A DNA stretch of 64,000 bases from Aliiroseovarius sp. PrR006 (GTDB lineage Bacteria; Pseudomonadota; Alphaproteobacteria; Rhodobacterales; Rhodobacteraceae): assembly GCF_010500215.1 (NCBI RefSeq), contig NZ_JAAGOY010000004.1, positions 496,001 through 560,000 of the forward strand. The letters are read 5' to 3'. The notes below the pieces were generated by a model that was given only the letters and a program-made list of their open reading frames with translations, was not told where the DNA came from and did not search any database. Numbering within the stretch: position 1 is the stretch's first letter; each line of letters starts with the position of its first letter. Shown here in pieces: positions 37,454 through 45,770 of this stretch. The position numbers and the translations under genes were made by a program.

Positions 37454-38717
37454 TGTTTGCCTCCCCGTTTGCGTTGACGTGCCACGTCTGGATGCAGTTG
37501 TTGTGATAGATCGAGTTCAGGCCGCGCACTTCACGCAGCTGCGCCTTGGTGGGCTGAACATAGCCAGTGTCGTCCATCGCACGCGACTGGAGGAACATCT
37601 CGGACCCATCCCAATTGATGTCCAGATAGAAGCGTGTCAGCGCCATCGGCTTGCCCGGCTCGGCCAGACGCGCCTCTTGCCAGGTCACGCCACCATCCAG
37701 CGACACGTCGACGGCGGTGATCGCACCGCGGCCCGACCAGGCCAGACCGGTGATGACCAGCGGACCTTTGCCATGCTTGATCGGCATCTGCGGGCTGGGG
37801 CTTGTGACAACCGACTTGGCATCCATCGCCCACGTCCACTTGCGCGAGGTGCCATCTTCCAGCGTGTCGGTGTATTTCGAGGTCTCTTCGCGGCTTTCAA
37901 CCGGCTTGTCCATCACTTCGATGCGACGCAGCCATTTGACCCACATGTTGCCTTCCCAACCGGGAACAACCAGACGCACCGGATAGCCGTGCTCCATCCG
38001 CAGGGCTTCACCGTTGGCTTTGAACGCGACCATACAGTCGTCCAGCGCCTTTTCCATCGGGATCGAGCGGCCGTTCGACGACGCGTCCGCGCCTTCGACG
38101 TAAACCCACTTGTCCTTCAGGTCGCCAGCCGCGTCCAGACCAGCCTCTTCCAGCAGAGTCCTCAGGGTGACACCGGTATATTCCATGTTGTGGATCATGC
38201 CGTGTGTGTACTGGGCACCATTCAGCTGCGAGCCCGCCCACTCCATACCCGTGTTCGCGGCACATTCCAGGAAGAAGGTCTGCTGCGCACGCGGAAACCG
38301 CTCAAGGTCGTCATAGGTGAACACCAGCGGCGTATCGACCAGACCGTTGATCATCAGACGATAGTCTTCTTTCTTCAGCGTGATCGCGCCCGAGTGGTGG
38401 CGTTCAAACGCACAGCCCTGTGGGGTAATCGTACCATCCAACGCGTGGATCGGCGTGAAGTTGATCGAGGAAATCGTGTCGGCGGTCAGCCATTCCACGT
38501 TGCGGCGCACAACGTCGCCTTCAAATTCGATCGGCATACCGTAAGGCGTGGCGTCTACGCCTTCGCCCAGACCGGATGCCCATTCCTGTACTTCGGTGAT
38601 CAGCGGATCGCCTTCGGCGCGGGCAGCACCGGCGGCCCCAAGGGCGGCACCTGTTGCAGCGGCCCCTTTCAGGAAACCGCGACGCGAGGTCCCGGTACCT
38701 TTGGTTTCAGTCGACAT
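37437..38717 (-). CDS. soxC: Sulfane dehydrogenase molybdenum subunit SoxC
   Basis: The 426-residue product starts with a twin-arginine signal (TSRRGFLKGAAATGAALGAA). It has the sulfite-oxidase-type molybdenum domain with LECAANTGMEWAGSQLNGAQ including the Mo-ligand cysteine, PVRLVVPGWEGNMWVKWLRR, and a dimerisation domain with AWSGRGAITAVDVSLDGGVT. SoxC oxidises sulfane sulfur on SoxY to the sulfonate level. Its presence predicts complete thiosulfate oxidation without sulfur globules. AGGAGG precedes the ATG. Confidence 0.95.
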   Translation of the reverse strand: MSTETKGTGTSRRGFLKGAAATGAALGAAGAARAEGDPLITEVQEWASGLGEGVDATPYGMPIEFEGDVVRRNVEWLTADTISSINFTPIHALDGTITPQGCAFERHHSGAITLKKEDYRLMINGLVDTPLVFTYDDLERFPRAQQTFFLECAANTGMEWAGSQLNGAQYTHGMIHNMEYTGVTLRTLLEEAGLDAAGDLKDKWVYVEGADASSNGRSIPMEKALDDCMVAFKANGEALRMEHGYPVRLVVPGWEGNMWVKWLRRIEVMDKPVESREETSKYTDTLEDGTSRKWTWAMDAKSVVTSPSPQMPIKHGKGPLVITGLAWSGRGAITAVDVSLDGGVTWQEARLAEPGKPMALTRFYLDINWDGSEMFLQSRAMDDTGYVQPTKAQLREVRGLNSIYHNNCIQTWHVNANGEANNVEVS

Positions 38718-38800
38718 ATGTCAAACCTCCTATTTGGCTGTTTGGCTAAAAAATGTCCCGCCGCCCTGCCCCTAAAGCCAGTCGACGGGTGTTCAATGAA

Positions 38801-40498
38801 TTACGCGCCCACCACCTGGACCGAGTTGTTCGGGTCCAGCTTGATGGTGCCTTGTTTCTTGATGTGGCTTTCGACCACATCCCAGATCTGCGGCCCTTCT
38901 GTGCCTTCGTTGACCGAGGCCCAGCCCGCGACCACATAGGTTTTCGAGGGATCGATCTTCTCGCCGGTTTTCAAAAGGGTCATGTCGGTGATGCGTTCGC
39001 CCTGCGGCTTCGAGATGTCTATGCGATAGCCCATGCCACCAATGCGCACCATGTCGCCACCCTGCTGATAATAGGGATCAGGGTTGAACAGGTTGTCACC
39101 CACATCTTCCAGAATGGTATGGATGAATTCACCTGTCATTTCTGTGCGGTACGCCTCGCCATAGGACATCGAGGTCACGTTCCAGATGTCTTCTCGGGTG
39201 ATCGCCTGACCCGGCAGAATCGACGGGCCCCAGCGGACACCGGGCGACATTGCGATATCGGCTTCACGCTCGTTAATCAGAGCGTCACAGATCAGGTCAT
39301 CCCAGCTGCCGTTGAAGTTACCACGACGATACAGAAGCGTATCGGTGTGGCCGATTACCTCTTCCAGCTCGGCCTTGTAGGGCGCGCGTTGGTCGTCGAT
39401 CAGTTTGGTGATCGTGGCGTCGGGCGTGATGACGTCGGCGAAGATCGGGATCAGCTTGTGGCGGATGCCCATCATCTTGCCGTCGCGCACATCCAGATCC
39501 ACGCGGCTGATGAATTTCGAGTTCGAGCCCGAAGCGATGATGAAGGTTTGCTCGACCTGTACCGGCTCGGGCAGTGCGTCATGGGTGTGGCCCGACAGGA
39601 TCACGTCGATGCCGGTCACCTTGCTTGCCATCTTCTTGTCCACGTCGAAACCGTTGTGCGACAGGACGACGACCAGCTCGGCACCTGCGGCACGCACTTC
39701 GTCGACCATCGCCTGCATGTTCTCGTCACGGATCCCGAACGAGTATTCCGGGAACATCCAACGCGGGTTTGCGATCGGCATATAGGGGAAGGCCTGACCG
39801 ATCACGGCCACCTTCACGCCACCGCGTTCGAAGAATTTGTACGGCTTAAACAACTCAGCAGGTTCGTCCCACTCGGCGTCAAAAATGTTCTGACCAAGGG
39901 CAGCGAAAGGCAGATTTTCGACGATCTCGTTCACGCGTTCGGAACCCAGAGTGAACTCCCAGTGGAAGGTCATCGCGTCGGGCTTCAGCGCGTTCATAAC
40001 GTTGACCACATCCTGACCTTCAGTGTGATGACAGGTGTACGAGCCATGCCATGTGTCACCGCCGTCCAGCAGCAGCGCATCGGGACGGTCAGCGCGAATA
40101 GCGTTCACCACGGTCGCCACGCGGTCCATGCCGCCCACCTTGCCATAGGCCTGCGCCAGCGACGTAAAGTCGTTGTATGTCAGCGCATAAGCGTTGGGCG
40201 AGCCATCCTCGATCCCATAGGCCTTGCGGAAATCAGCACCCGTTACGTGAGGCATCTGACCGTATGCAGCGCCAACACCAAGGTTGATCTCGGGCTCGCG
40301 GAAATAGATCGGTTTCAGCTGGGCGTGGATGTCAGTGATGTGGATCAGGCTGACATTGCCAAACGTGTCGAACTTCAAAAGGTCGTCTTGGGTCAGAGCT
40401 TGCTGGGCAGCCAGTTTGGCCCAGTTGCCAAAGCCCGACGCACCATACAGCGCAGACGCAGCCATCGAAACCTGAAGAAAGTCGCGGCGAGAAATCAT
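38801..40498 (-). CDS. soxB: Thiosulfohydrolase SoxB
   Basis: The 565-residue product starts with a twin-arginine signal (MISRRDFLQVSMAASALYG). It belongs to the 5'-nucleotidase/metallophosphoesterase fold, with metal ligands in SLIHITDIHAQLKPIYFREP, LLLDGGDTWHGSYTCHHTEG, VVVLSHNGFDVDKKMASKV and VILSGHTHDALPEP. SoxB releases sulfate hydrolytically from SoxY-bound S-sulfonate using two Mn ions. AAGGAAA precedes the ATG at 40498. A strong hairpin separates it from soxA, and a 13-mer shared with the soxS/soxV region lies 52 bp upstream. Confidence 0.95.
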   Translation of the reverse strand: MISRRDFLQVSMAASALYGASGFGNWAKLAAQQALTQDDLLKFDTFGNVSLIHITDIHAQLKPIYFREPEINLGVGAAYGQMPHVTGADFRKAYGIEDGSPNAYALTYNDFTSLAQAYGKVGGMDRVATVVNAIRADRPDALLLDGGDTWHGSYTCHHTEGQDVVNVMNALKPDAMTFHWEFTLGSERVNEIVENLPFAALGQNIFDAEWDEPAELFKPYKFFERGGVKVAVIGQAFPYMPIANPRWMFPEYSFGIRDENMQAMVDEVRAAGAELVVVLSHNGFDVDKKMASKVTGIDVILSGHTHDALPEPVQVEQTFIIASGSNSKFISRVDLDVRDGKMMGIRHKLIPIFADVITPDATITKLIDDQRAPYKAELEEVIGHTDTLLYRRGNFNGSWDDLICDALINEREADIAMSPGVRWGPSILPGQAITREDIWNVTSMSYGEAYRTEMTGEFIHTILEDVGDNLFNPDPYYQQGGDMVRIGGMGYRIDISKPQGERITDMTLLKTGEKIDPSKTYVVAGWASVNEGTEGPQIWDVVESHIKKQGTIKLDPNNSVQVVGA

Positions 40499-40549
40499 GA
40501 GCGGTTTTCCTTGATTATCAGCCCCTTGCACACATAACCCATGCCGGGG

Positions 40550-40562
40550 ATTGAATATGTTC
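40550..40562 (-). promoter_or_regulatory. 13-mer regulatory motif upstream of soxB
   Basis: Minus-strand GAACATATTCAAT is identical in all 13 bases to the motif at 43677-43689 between soxV and soxS. It lies just downstream of the soxA terminator and 52 bp before soxB, a fitting place for a control site. Its core GAA-N4-TTC is palindromic. Confidence 0.5.
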
Positions 40563-40570
40563 AGTTACAG

Positions 40571-40602
40571 AAAACCCCGCCCAAGGCCTGCCTGGGCGGG
40601 GT
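40571..40602 (-). terminator. Terminator between soxA and soxB
   Basis: A perfect 10-bp stem (ACCCCGCCCA/TGGGCGGGGT, 40574-40602) is followed on the minus strand by four Ts. It lies 8 bp past the soxA stop and would limit read-through into soxB. Confidence 0.8.
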
Positions 40603-40609
40603 CTGTGAT

Positions 40610-41458
40610 TTAGTTGCGGACCGACGGGCCTTCGACCGACAGACCATTGCCGCGCGAGGCGACATAGAGTTCCAGAGCAATGAACTCTTCCGAACCCGGG
40701 CTATAGGTGTGGGCACGCGTGTCACGGACACAGCCTTTGAAGCGCGAATGCACCCCGTTCAGCTTGGCGTTCTTCAGACGATAGGTCGGGAAACCGTTGA
40801 TCTGACCCTGCGACAGATGGTCGGCACGGATCATGTTGCCATAATTGTCTTCGTGACAATTGGCACAGCTCATTTCCAACTGACCAGTGCGGGTATAGTA
40901 GAGCTCTTTGCCCTGCTCCCACGTGGCTTGCGCCGGACCGTCAATGGCCACGTTTACAGGCATACCGCGCGACACCGAAGACAGAAGAGCTTCGATATTG
41001 ATCGCTGGGGTCTTGTCATAGCCCCAGGGCTCGGCCTCCATGGCGTTTTCGCGACAATTGTTGACCGCCATCTGCAGGGTTTCCACCCGCTCTCTATCGT
41101 CGTTCCACTTCGGATATGTCGGCTTCACGCCAGCCATTTCCTCGGGTTCGCCGTGACAATCCGCACAGGATTTGCCTTTCGCACCATCAACGGTGTTCCA
41201 GATCTCGATGCCTTCCTCGACGCCCAGCATGCCGGGGTTGTCAAAGTCATCCATCTGCATTTCCTGCGTCTGATCCGAGCGGAAACGCCAACCTGAGAGT
41301 ACCTCGTCCAGTGCATCCGACAGATGCGCGGGCGCGGCCGTTTTCGTTACGATGTCGATTTCACCGTTTACGGTGAGTTCAGCGCTTTCGTCGGCTGTTG
41401 CGGCGGCTGCCCCGAAGAGTGTCGAGGCAGCTACGAGTGCTGCGATGCCTTTTTTCAT
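40610..41458 (-). CDS. soxA: Cytochrome c SoxA (L-cysteine S-thiosulfotransferase subunit)
   Basis: The 282-residue product has a signal peptide, heme sites CADCH (98-102) and CANCH (198-202), and the catalytic/heme-ligand cysteine 243 in FKGCVRDTRAH. SoxA with SoxX joins thiosulfate to the cysteine of SoxY. The two heme-binding motifs show the diheme type of SoxA. AGGAGGAGAACATA precedes the ATG. It follows soxZ by 24 bp. Confidence 0.95.
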   Translation of the reverse strand: MKKGIAALVAASTLFGAAAATADESAELTVNGEIDIVTKTAAPAHLSDALDEVLSGWRFRSDQTQEMQMDDFDNPGMLGVEEGIEIWNTVDGAKGKSCADCHGEPEEMAGVKPTYPKWNDDRERVETLQMAVNNCRENAMEAEPWGYDKTPAINIEALLSSVSRGMPVNVAIDGPAQATWEQGKELYYTRTGQLEMSCANCHEDNYGNMIRADHLSQGQINGFPTYRLKNAKLNGVHSRFKGCVRDTRAHTYSPGSEEFIALELYVASRGNGLSVEGPSVRN

Positions 41459-41482
41459 TATGTTCTCCTCCCTGCGCTGGCC

Positions 41483-41812
41483 TCAGCCGATGGCGATCGA
41501 CTTGGTGGTGTCGTAGACAGACCCGTCGTCATCGTACCAAGTGAATTTGAAATCACCGGCTTCATCGACCTTGGCGTCGAACTCGACGTAAGGGTTGGTC
41601 GAAATCGCAGGTTCCAGCGTCACGTCGATGACCGACTTGCCGTTGAACTCGCAGGTGAAGCGGTTGATGATCGAACGCGGGATGAGGTTGCCCTCTTTAT
41701 CCTTGCGCTGACCCGATTCCATCTTGTGGCTGATCAGGGTCTTGATGGTCACCACATCACCGGCAGCAGCCGTCTTGGGGACCTTTACGCGGGGTTTTGC
41801 ACCTTTTGCCAT
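41483..41812 (-). CDS. soxZ: Sulfur carrier complex protein SoxZ
   Basis: The 109-residue product contains PRVKVPKTAAAGDVVTIKTL and LIPRSIINRFTCEFNGKSVI, typical of SoxZ, and lacks a signal peptide because it is exported with SoxY. It forms the SoxYZ carrier that holds pathway intermediates. AGGAG lies 9 bases before the ATG. Confidence 0.95.
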   Translation of the reverse strand: MAKGAKPRVKVPKTAAAGDVVTIKTLISHKMESGQRKDKEGNLIPRSIINRFTCEFNGKSVIDVTLEPAISTNPYVEFDAKVDEAGDFKFTWYDDDGSVYDTTKSIAIG

Positions 41813-41829
41813 ATCTCTGATCTCCTAAC

Positions 41830-42246
41830 TTAGCCGCCGCAGCCGCCGATGGTGACTTTTACGGTCGACAACGCTTTCACGAAGCTGCCATCTGCCATTT
41901 TGGCAACAGCAACAACGTCTTGCGTTCCAGCCAGACGAATACGGGTCGATGCCGACTGCGAGCCAGCGGCTTCGCCAAAGTTGAACTGAGCGACACCCGG
42001 GGTCGGGTTGCCAGCCGCCAGAACAATGATCGAAACTGCGCCGGGAGCGTCGACCGAGATCGGAACAGTGTTGCCGTTCTCAGCAATTTCCGGCGCGGTC
42101 AGGGTGATCCCGCCTTCGCCGGTTTCTGCGCCGCCGGTGAAGGCCGCGACGGCCTCGTCTGCAGCAGCCAGTGCGCGCATCGGCAGCATGGCCACGGCGG
42201 TCGCGCCGAGCCCAAGTGCCAGAGCATCACGTCGAGTGAATTTCAT
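41830..42246 (-). CDS. soxY: Sulfur carrier protein SoxY
   Basis: The 138-residue product begins with a twin-arginine signal (MKFTRRDALALGLGATAVAM) and ends with the essential swinging-arm motif GGCGG, whose cysteine carries the sulfur intermediates. AGGAG precedes the ATG. It is transcribed between soxX and soxZ. Confidence 0.96.
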   Translation of the reverse strand: MKFTRRDALALGLGATAVAMLPMRALAAADEAVAAFTGGAETGEGGITLTAPEIAENGNTVPISVDAPGAVSIIVLAAGNPTPGVAQFNFGEAAGSQSASTRIRLAGTQDVVAVAKMADGSFVKALSTVKVTIGGCGG

Positions 42247-42286
42247 CTCTAGTCTCCTGTGAGTGTACTTCGTTGCCCCGATCCGC

Positions 42287-42763
42287 TCAGTCTTTGAGCG
42301 TCATCAGATAGGCAACAACATCTTCAATCTGCTGAGCATTCAGCAGTGGTACGACGTCGCCTTCATGGGCTTTGCCGGTGTAGGCTTTACCAAGGCGAAT
42401 GAAGCCTTCGGTCTTGTAGAATGATGGCATCATCGAATCTTCGAATGTCATCTTTGCGTCTACAATGATGCCGCGCAGCTCAGCTTCGCTCCAGCGGTCA
42501 CCCGCCCCATCCAGCATGGGGCCAACTTCACCGTGGAACGGCACATCAGCCAAGTCTGTGATTTCGTGACATGCGACGCAGTTGCCCTGCGACTTCGTCG
42601 ATACGACCTTGGCGCCTTCCGCAGGATCCCCTGCGACGCCGGTCAGTGATTGGGCCACTGCCCCTTCTTCGAATGCGACGGCGGTGGGTGCCACCGTCTC
42701 AGCATTTGCCGCTCCCAGCCCTGCAATTAGCAGGGTGCAAAGCGTGATCGTTGTCCGCTTCAT
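42287..42763 (-). CDS. soxX: Cytochrome c SoxX
   Basis: The 158-residue product begins with a signal peptide (MKRTTITLCTLLIAGLGAAN) and has one heme site, CVACH at 62-66, with a likely axial methionine in DSMMPSFYKTEGF. SoxX is the electron-accepting partner of SoxA. GGGAGGAAAC precedes the ATG at 42763. Upstream sequence carries a perfect ATTC-N8-GAAT palindrome and so soxX is probably the first gene of a soxXYZA unit. Confidence 0.94.
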   Translation of the reverse strand: MKRTTITLCTLLIAGLGAANAETVAPTAVAFEEGAVAQSLTGVAGDPAEGAKVVSTKSQGNCVACHEITDLADVPFHGEVGPMLDGAGDRWSEAELRGIIVDAKMTFEDSMMPSFYKTEGFIRLGKAYTGKAHEGDVVPLLNAQQIEDVVAYLMTLKD

Positions 42764-42825
42764 GTTTCCTCCCATAACCGTTGTCAGGCCAAACTACGCA
42801 GGTGAAACATTTTTCGCAACATCAA

Positions 42826-42841
42826 ATTCCGTTATTTGAAT
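42826..42841 (-). promoter_or_regulatory. SqrR/BigR/SoxR-type operator upstream of soxX
   Basis: ATTC-N8-GAAT at 42826-42841 extends to AAATTC/GAATTT, a perfect inverted repeat 63 bp before soxX. This equals the core of the site upstream of the YeeE operon (33481). Confidence 0.6.
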
Positions 42842-42868
42842 TTTTGTCATTATTGCGCCGAATAGATG

Positions 42869-42903
42869 CGATTGATTACGATATTTCATTCAATCAATCG
42901 AAA
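42869..42903 (-). promoter_or_regulatory. Second dyad upstream of soxX
   Basis: Perfect 9-bp arms CGATTGATT (42869-42877) and AATCAATCG (42892-42900) enclose 14 bases. Overlapping it, 42888-42903 reads ATTC-N8-GAAA, one mismatch from the operator consensus. It lies 47 bp upstream-side of the perfect site and next to the soxV stop. Confidence 0.4.
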
Positions 42904-42919
42904 CCATCAGATAAGCTAC

Positions 42920-43657
42920 TTATCCGACACCTCCGAGCACCGGAAATGTCTCAAGCAGCCACTGTCCGATCCGATTGACCTGCCCCGAGACGATCAGGAT
43001 CGCAAACAGGATCAGCATCGCGCCCATGACCCTTTCGACCCATGGAAGATACTTCCTATTGCGCCCGACCCACGCCAGAAACGGGCGGGCAAACATGGCG
43101 GCCAGAACGAAGGGCAACGTCATGGACAGGCCATAAACGGCCAGCAACAGCGTGCCGTGCCACAGATCCCCCATGCCGCTGGCAATCATCAAGATCGAGG
43201 CCAGAGCAGGCCCGACACAGGGGGTCCAGCCAAAGCCGAAGGCCAGCCCCATCAGGTAGGCGCCAAGGATCGAACTAGGCTGCGTGGGCCCCTCCAGCCG
43301 TGCTTCGCGATACAGAAAGGGGATTCGCATGATGCCCAGAAAATGCAGCCCGAATAGAACCAAGATCGTCGCGCCGATATAGCTGAGCTCTTGCTGATAC
43401 TGTGCGAACGCCGCCCCTAAAGCGGTGGCGCCCAAACCTAGCAACATAAAGATCGAGGTCACACCGAATGCAAAGGCGATGGCTGCGATGACCAGCCTGC
43501 GTTGGGCACCAGGGTTGATCTTGCCCTCTCCCGTCAGCTCAGTCATCGACAGACCGGCCATATAACACAGGTAGAACGGCACCATCGGCAGGATACAGGG
43601 CGAGAAGAACGATAAAAGCCCCGCAAGCGCGGCTCCGGCGAAGGATATATCCAGCAT
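42920..43657 (-). CDS. soxV: CcdA-like thiol:disulfide membrane protein SoxV
   Basis: The 245-residue product has six membrane segments. LLSFFSPCILPMVPFYLCYM holds the first CcdA cysteine and GFGWTPCVGPALASILMIAS the second. SoxV passes reducing equivalents from the cytoplasm to the periplasm to keep SoxY and other Sox thiols reduced. It is the first leftward gene, divergent from soxS over 85 bp. Confidence 0.92.
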   Translation of the reverse strand: MLDISFAGAALAGLLSFFSPCILPMVPFYLCYMAGLSMTELTGEGKINPGAQRRLVIAAIAFAFGVTSIFMLLGLGATALGAAFAQYQQELSYIGATILVLFGLHFLGIMRIPFLYREARLEGPTQPSSILGAYLMGLAFGFGWTPCVGPALASILMIASGMGDLWHGTLLLAVYGLSMTLPFVLAAMFARPFLAWVGRNRKYLPWVERVMGAMLILFAILIVSGQVNRIGQWLLETFPVLGGVG

Positions 43658-43676
43658 CAGGGCTTCCTTGAAATTA

Positions 43677-43702
43677 GAACATATTCAATTTATCTATTGG
43701 AT
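43677..43702. promoter_or_regulatory. Divergent soxV/soxS control region
   Basis: GAACATATTCAAT (43677-43689) is shared with the soxB upstream region. Overlapping it, ATTCAAT (43683-43689), a six-base gap and ATTGGAT (43696-43702) form a near-perfect inverted repeat. In Paracoccus pantotrophus SoxR is known to bind the soxS-soxV gap. No perfect ATTC-N8-GAAT is present here. Confidence 0.55.
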
Positions 43703-43742
43703 GAAACGAAGGTCAACCAATTGTCAAGAAGTGGGCTCCGTG

Positions 43743-44147
43743 ATGCGGAAAGTTACTTTAAGTTTGCTCTCTACAGCCCTGATCGGGTTTGGTTTTGCCT
43801 CACAGGCAGCCGAACTGATCATGGTAGAAGAGCCCGGCTGCGCATGGTGCGCAAAATGGGAAAGCGAGCTTGGCGACATCTATCCGAAAACCTCGGAAGG
43901 CAAATACGCCCCCCTGCGCAAAGTTGTTCTACACGACCTGAAACGATCAGATGAACAAGAAAGGCTTGGCGTCATGCCGACGACACCCGTCGTCTTTACC
44001 CCAACCTTCCTGCTGATCGAAGACGGTAAGGAAATTGCCCGCCTTCAGGGCTATCCGGGCGAAGATTTCTTCTGGGGCATTTTGGAACAGATGCTGCTTG
44101 AGAACACAGATTACGTGACGCCAAAGGTTGAGCCGAGCGGAAGCTAG
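43743..44147 (+). CDS. soxS: Periplasmic thioredoxin-like protein SoxS
   Basis: The 134-residue product begins with a signal peptide (MRKVTLSLLSTALIGFGFAS) and carries the redox motif EEPGCAWCAKWESELG. A C-terminal thioredoxin-like TPTFLLIEDGKEIARLQGYP follows. It matches SoxS, which keeps Sox proteins active through thiol exchange with SoxV. A SoxW label cannot be excluded. The ATG at 43743 follows a purine-rich stretch; the longer ORF from 43668 lacks a signal-peptide-like start. Confidence 0.82.
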   Translation: MRKVTLSLLSTALIGFGFASQAAELIMVEEPGCAWCAKWESELGDIYPKTSEGKYAPLRKVVLHDLKRSDEQERLGVMPTTPVVFTPTFLLIEDGKEIARLQGYPGEDFFWGILEQMLLENTDYVTPKVEPSGS

Positions 44148-44288
44148 AATCGGGCTGAACGCCCTTGTTTCAAAGGTATTGCAGTCAGAACACGTCCCGT
44201 TCATCTGACTGTTACAACGATTGCAATGAAGATGACCTCCTATTATTAGGGGGCCAGTAACACAAATGGACCACAAGGACCGGTTAAC

Positions 44289-44660
44289 ATGGCACTGCCC
44301 GTCATAAAGGAAGACATGTCAAACGAAGAGCTGGACAAAATGATGACCAGCGCGTGCGATGCATCGACTCTTCTCAAGGCTATCAGCCATGAGGGGCGCT
44401 TGATGATCCTCTGTCATCTTGTGACAGGCGAGAAATCCGTGACCGAGCTGGAAAAGCTGCTTCACGCCCGTCAGGCCGCCGTCTCGCAACAGCTGGCCCG
44501 TCTGCGCCTGGAAGGTCTTGTGACGCCGCGTCGCGAAGGCAAAACGATCTATTATTCGCTGACAGATGATCGTCCGCGGCGTATCTTGGAAGTGATCTAC
44601 GAGCTCTTCTGCTCGATCGATGCAGCACCGGCTTCGGAACTTCCTAAAGCGGCCGAATAA
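44289..44660 (+). CDS. soxR: ArsR-family sulfur regulator SoxR (persulfide-sensor type)
   Basis: The 123-residue product is a winged helix protein (LLKAISHEGRLMILCHLVTG, RQAAVSQQLARLRLEGLVTP). Cysteines are at 23, 42 and 108. C42 and C108 correspond to C41 and C107 of Rhodobacter SqrR, which form a tetrasulfide bridge that releases DNA. It likely represses the sox and YeeE operons when reduced. Divergent from the leftward sox genes and 50 bp before soxT. ATG at 44289 has AAGGAC upstream; an internal ATG lies at 44316. Confidence 0.88.
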   Translation: MALPVIKEDMSNEELDKMMTSACDASTLLKAISHEGRLMILCHLVTGEKSVTELEKLLHARQAAVSQQLARLRLEGLVTPRREGKTIYYSLTDDRPRRILEVIYELFCSIDAAPASELPKAAE

Positions 44661-44711
44661 AGGCCCCCCATTCGCAAGCCGGTCCAACGCCATCTGGAAT
44701 TGTGAGGTTCC

Positions 44712-45770
44712 ATGTACGACTGGATCAGCGACGCAACTCTTGCCGCCATTGTCGGATTGATCGGCGGTGTTCTTCTGGGACTTGCCGCCCGTCTGGGCCG
44801 TTTCTGCACATTGGGCGCCATTGAGGACGCGCTTTATGCACGCTCTGGGTTGCGCATGCGCATGTGGGGCGTGGCGATCGGTGTTGCGATGATTGGAAGC
44901 CATGCCCTGATCGCAACTGGGCATCTTCCAGCGGCCGAGGCGACCTATCTGCGCATCGGCTGGAACCCGATGGCATCAATCATTGGCGGCCTTCTGTTTG
45001 GCTATGGCATGGCTTTGTCCGGAAACTGCGGCTTTGGCGCGCTGGCGCGGCTGGGTGGCGGAGACCTCCGGTCCTTCGTCATCGTTCTGGTGATGGGGCT
45101 GTCGGCCTATGTGGCAATCTCTGGCCCCCTGTCCGGCTTGCGCGTCGCAGTGTTCCCAGAAAATCCGGTTGAGGCAAACGCCCTACCTTCGCTTGCCTTC
45201 GCAGTTGAGCGCCTGAGCGGCTTATCGGCGGCTTCTGTGGGGATCATTGCGGGCTCTCTCTTGTTGCTGGCCATGCTCGCAAATCACGAACTGCGCCACG
45301 CCAAGCTCGAACTTTTCTGGTCCGCTATCGCCGGGATCGCCGTGGTCATCGGCTGGGGTGGCACAGCGTGGGTTCTGGAGCACGGATTTTCAGCCATCCC
45401 GGTGGAAAGCCACACCTATTCGGCCCCGATTGGCGACATGATGATCTACTTGATGACCTCGTCCGGCAACAACCTGAACTTCGGCGTCGGGTCTGTGGTC
45501 GGCGTGCTGGCGGGTGCCTTCATCGGCAGCCTGTTCAAGGGGCATTTCCGCTGGGAAGCGTGCGAAGACCCGCGCGAGCTAAAGCGTCAAATTGGCGGGT
45601 CGGTGATCATGGGGCTGGGTGCGGTGATCGGATTTGGATGCTCGATCGGGCAAGGTCTGTCGGCCTTTTCCATCCTCTACTACGGGGCACCTGTTACGTT
45701 TCTGGCGATCATCGCCGGGGCTTGGCTTGGCCTGCGCCAGTTGATCCAAGGCTTTGCAGCGGCCGAGTGA
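44712..45770 (+). CDS. soxT: YeeE/YedE family sulfur transporter SoxT
   Basis: The 352-residue product has about nine to ten membrane segments, full-length YeeE/YedE with both halves: ALSGNCGFGALARLGGGDLR and GFGCSIGQGLSAFSILYYGA hold the conserved cysteines. In soxSRT clusters of Pseudaminobacter and relatives this gene is named soxT and is proposed to import sulfur compounds that signal to SoxR. It is cotranscribed with soxR. Confidence 0.83.
   Translation: MYDWISDATLAAIVGLIGGVLLGLAARLGRFCTLGAIEDALYARSGLRMRMWGVAIGVAMIGSHALIATGHLPAAEATYLRIGWNPMASIIGGLLFGYGMALSGNCGFGALARLGGGDLRSFVIVLVMGLSAYVAISGPLSGLRVAVFPENPVEANALPSLAFAVERLSGLSAASVGIIAGSLLLLAMLANHELRHAKLELFWSAIAGIAVVIGWGGTAWVLEHGFSAIPVESHTYSAPIGDMMIYLMTSSGNNLNFGVGSVVGVLAGAFIGSLFKGHFRWEACEDPRELKRQIGGSVIMGLGAVIGFGCSIGQGLSAFSILYYGAPVTFLAIIAGAWLGLRQLIQGFAAAE

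Noticed and set aside
38753-40537. 594-codon rightward ORF opposite soxB, and a 576-codon one opposite soxC/soxD
   Set aside because: They are antisense shadows in high-GC coding DNA. The leftward frames give SoxB, SoxC and SoxD with complete motifs; the antisense frames give no recognisable motif and no ribosome binding site.
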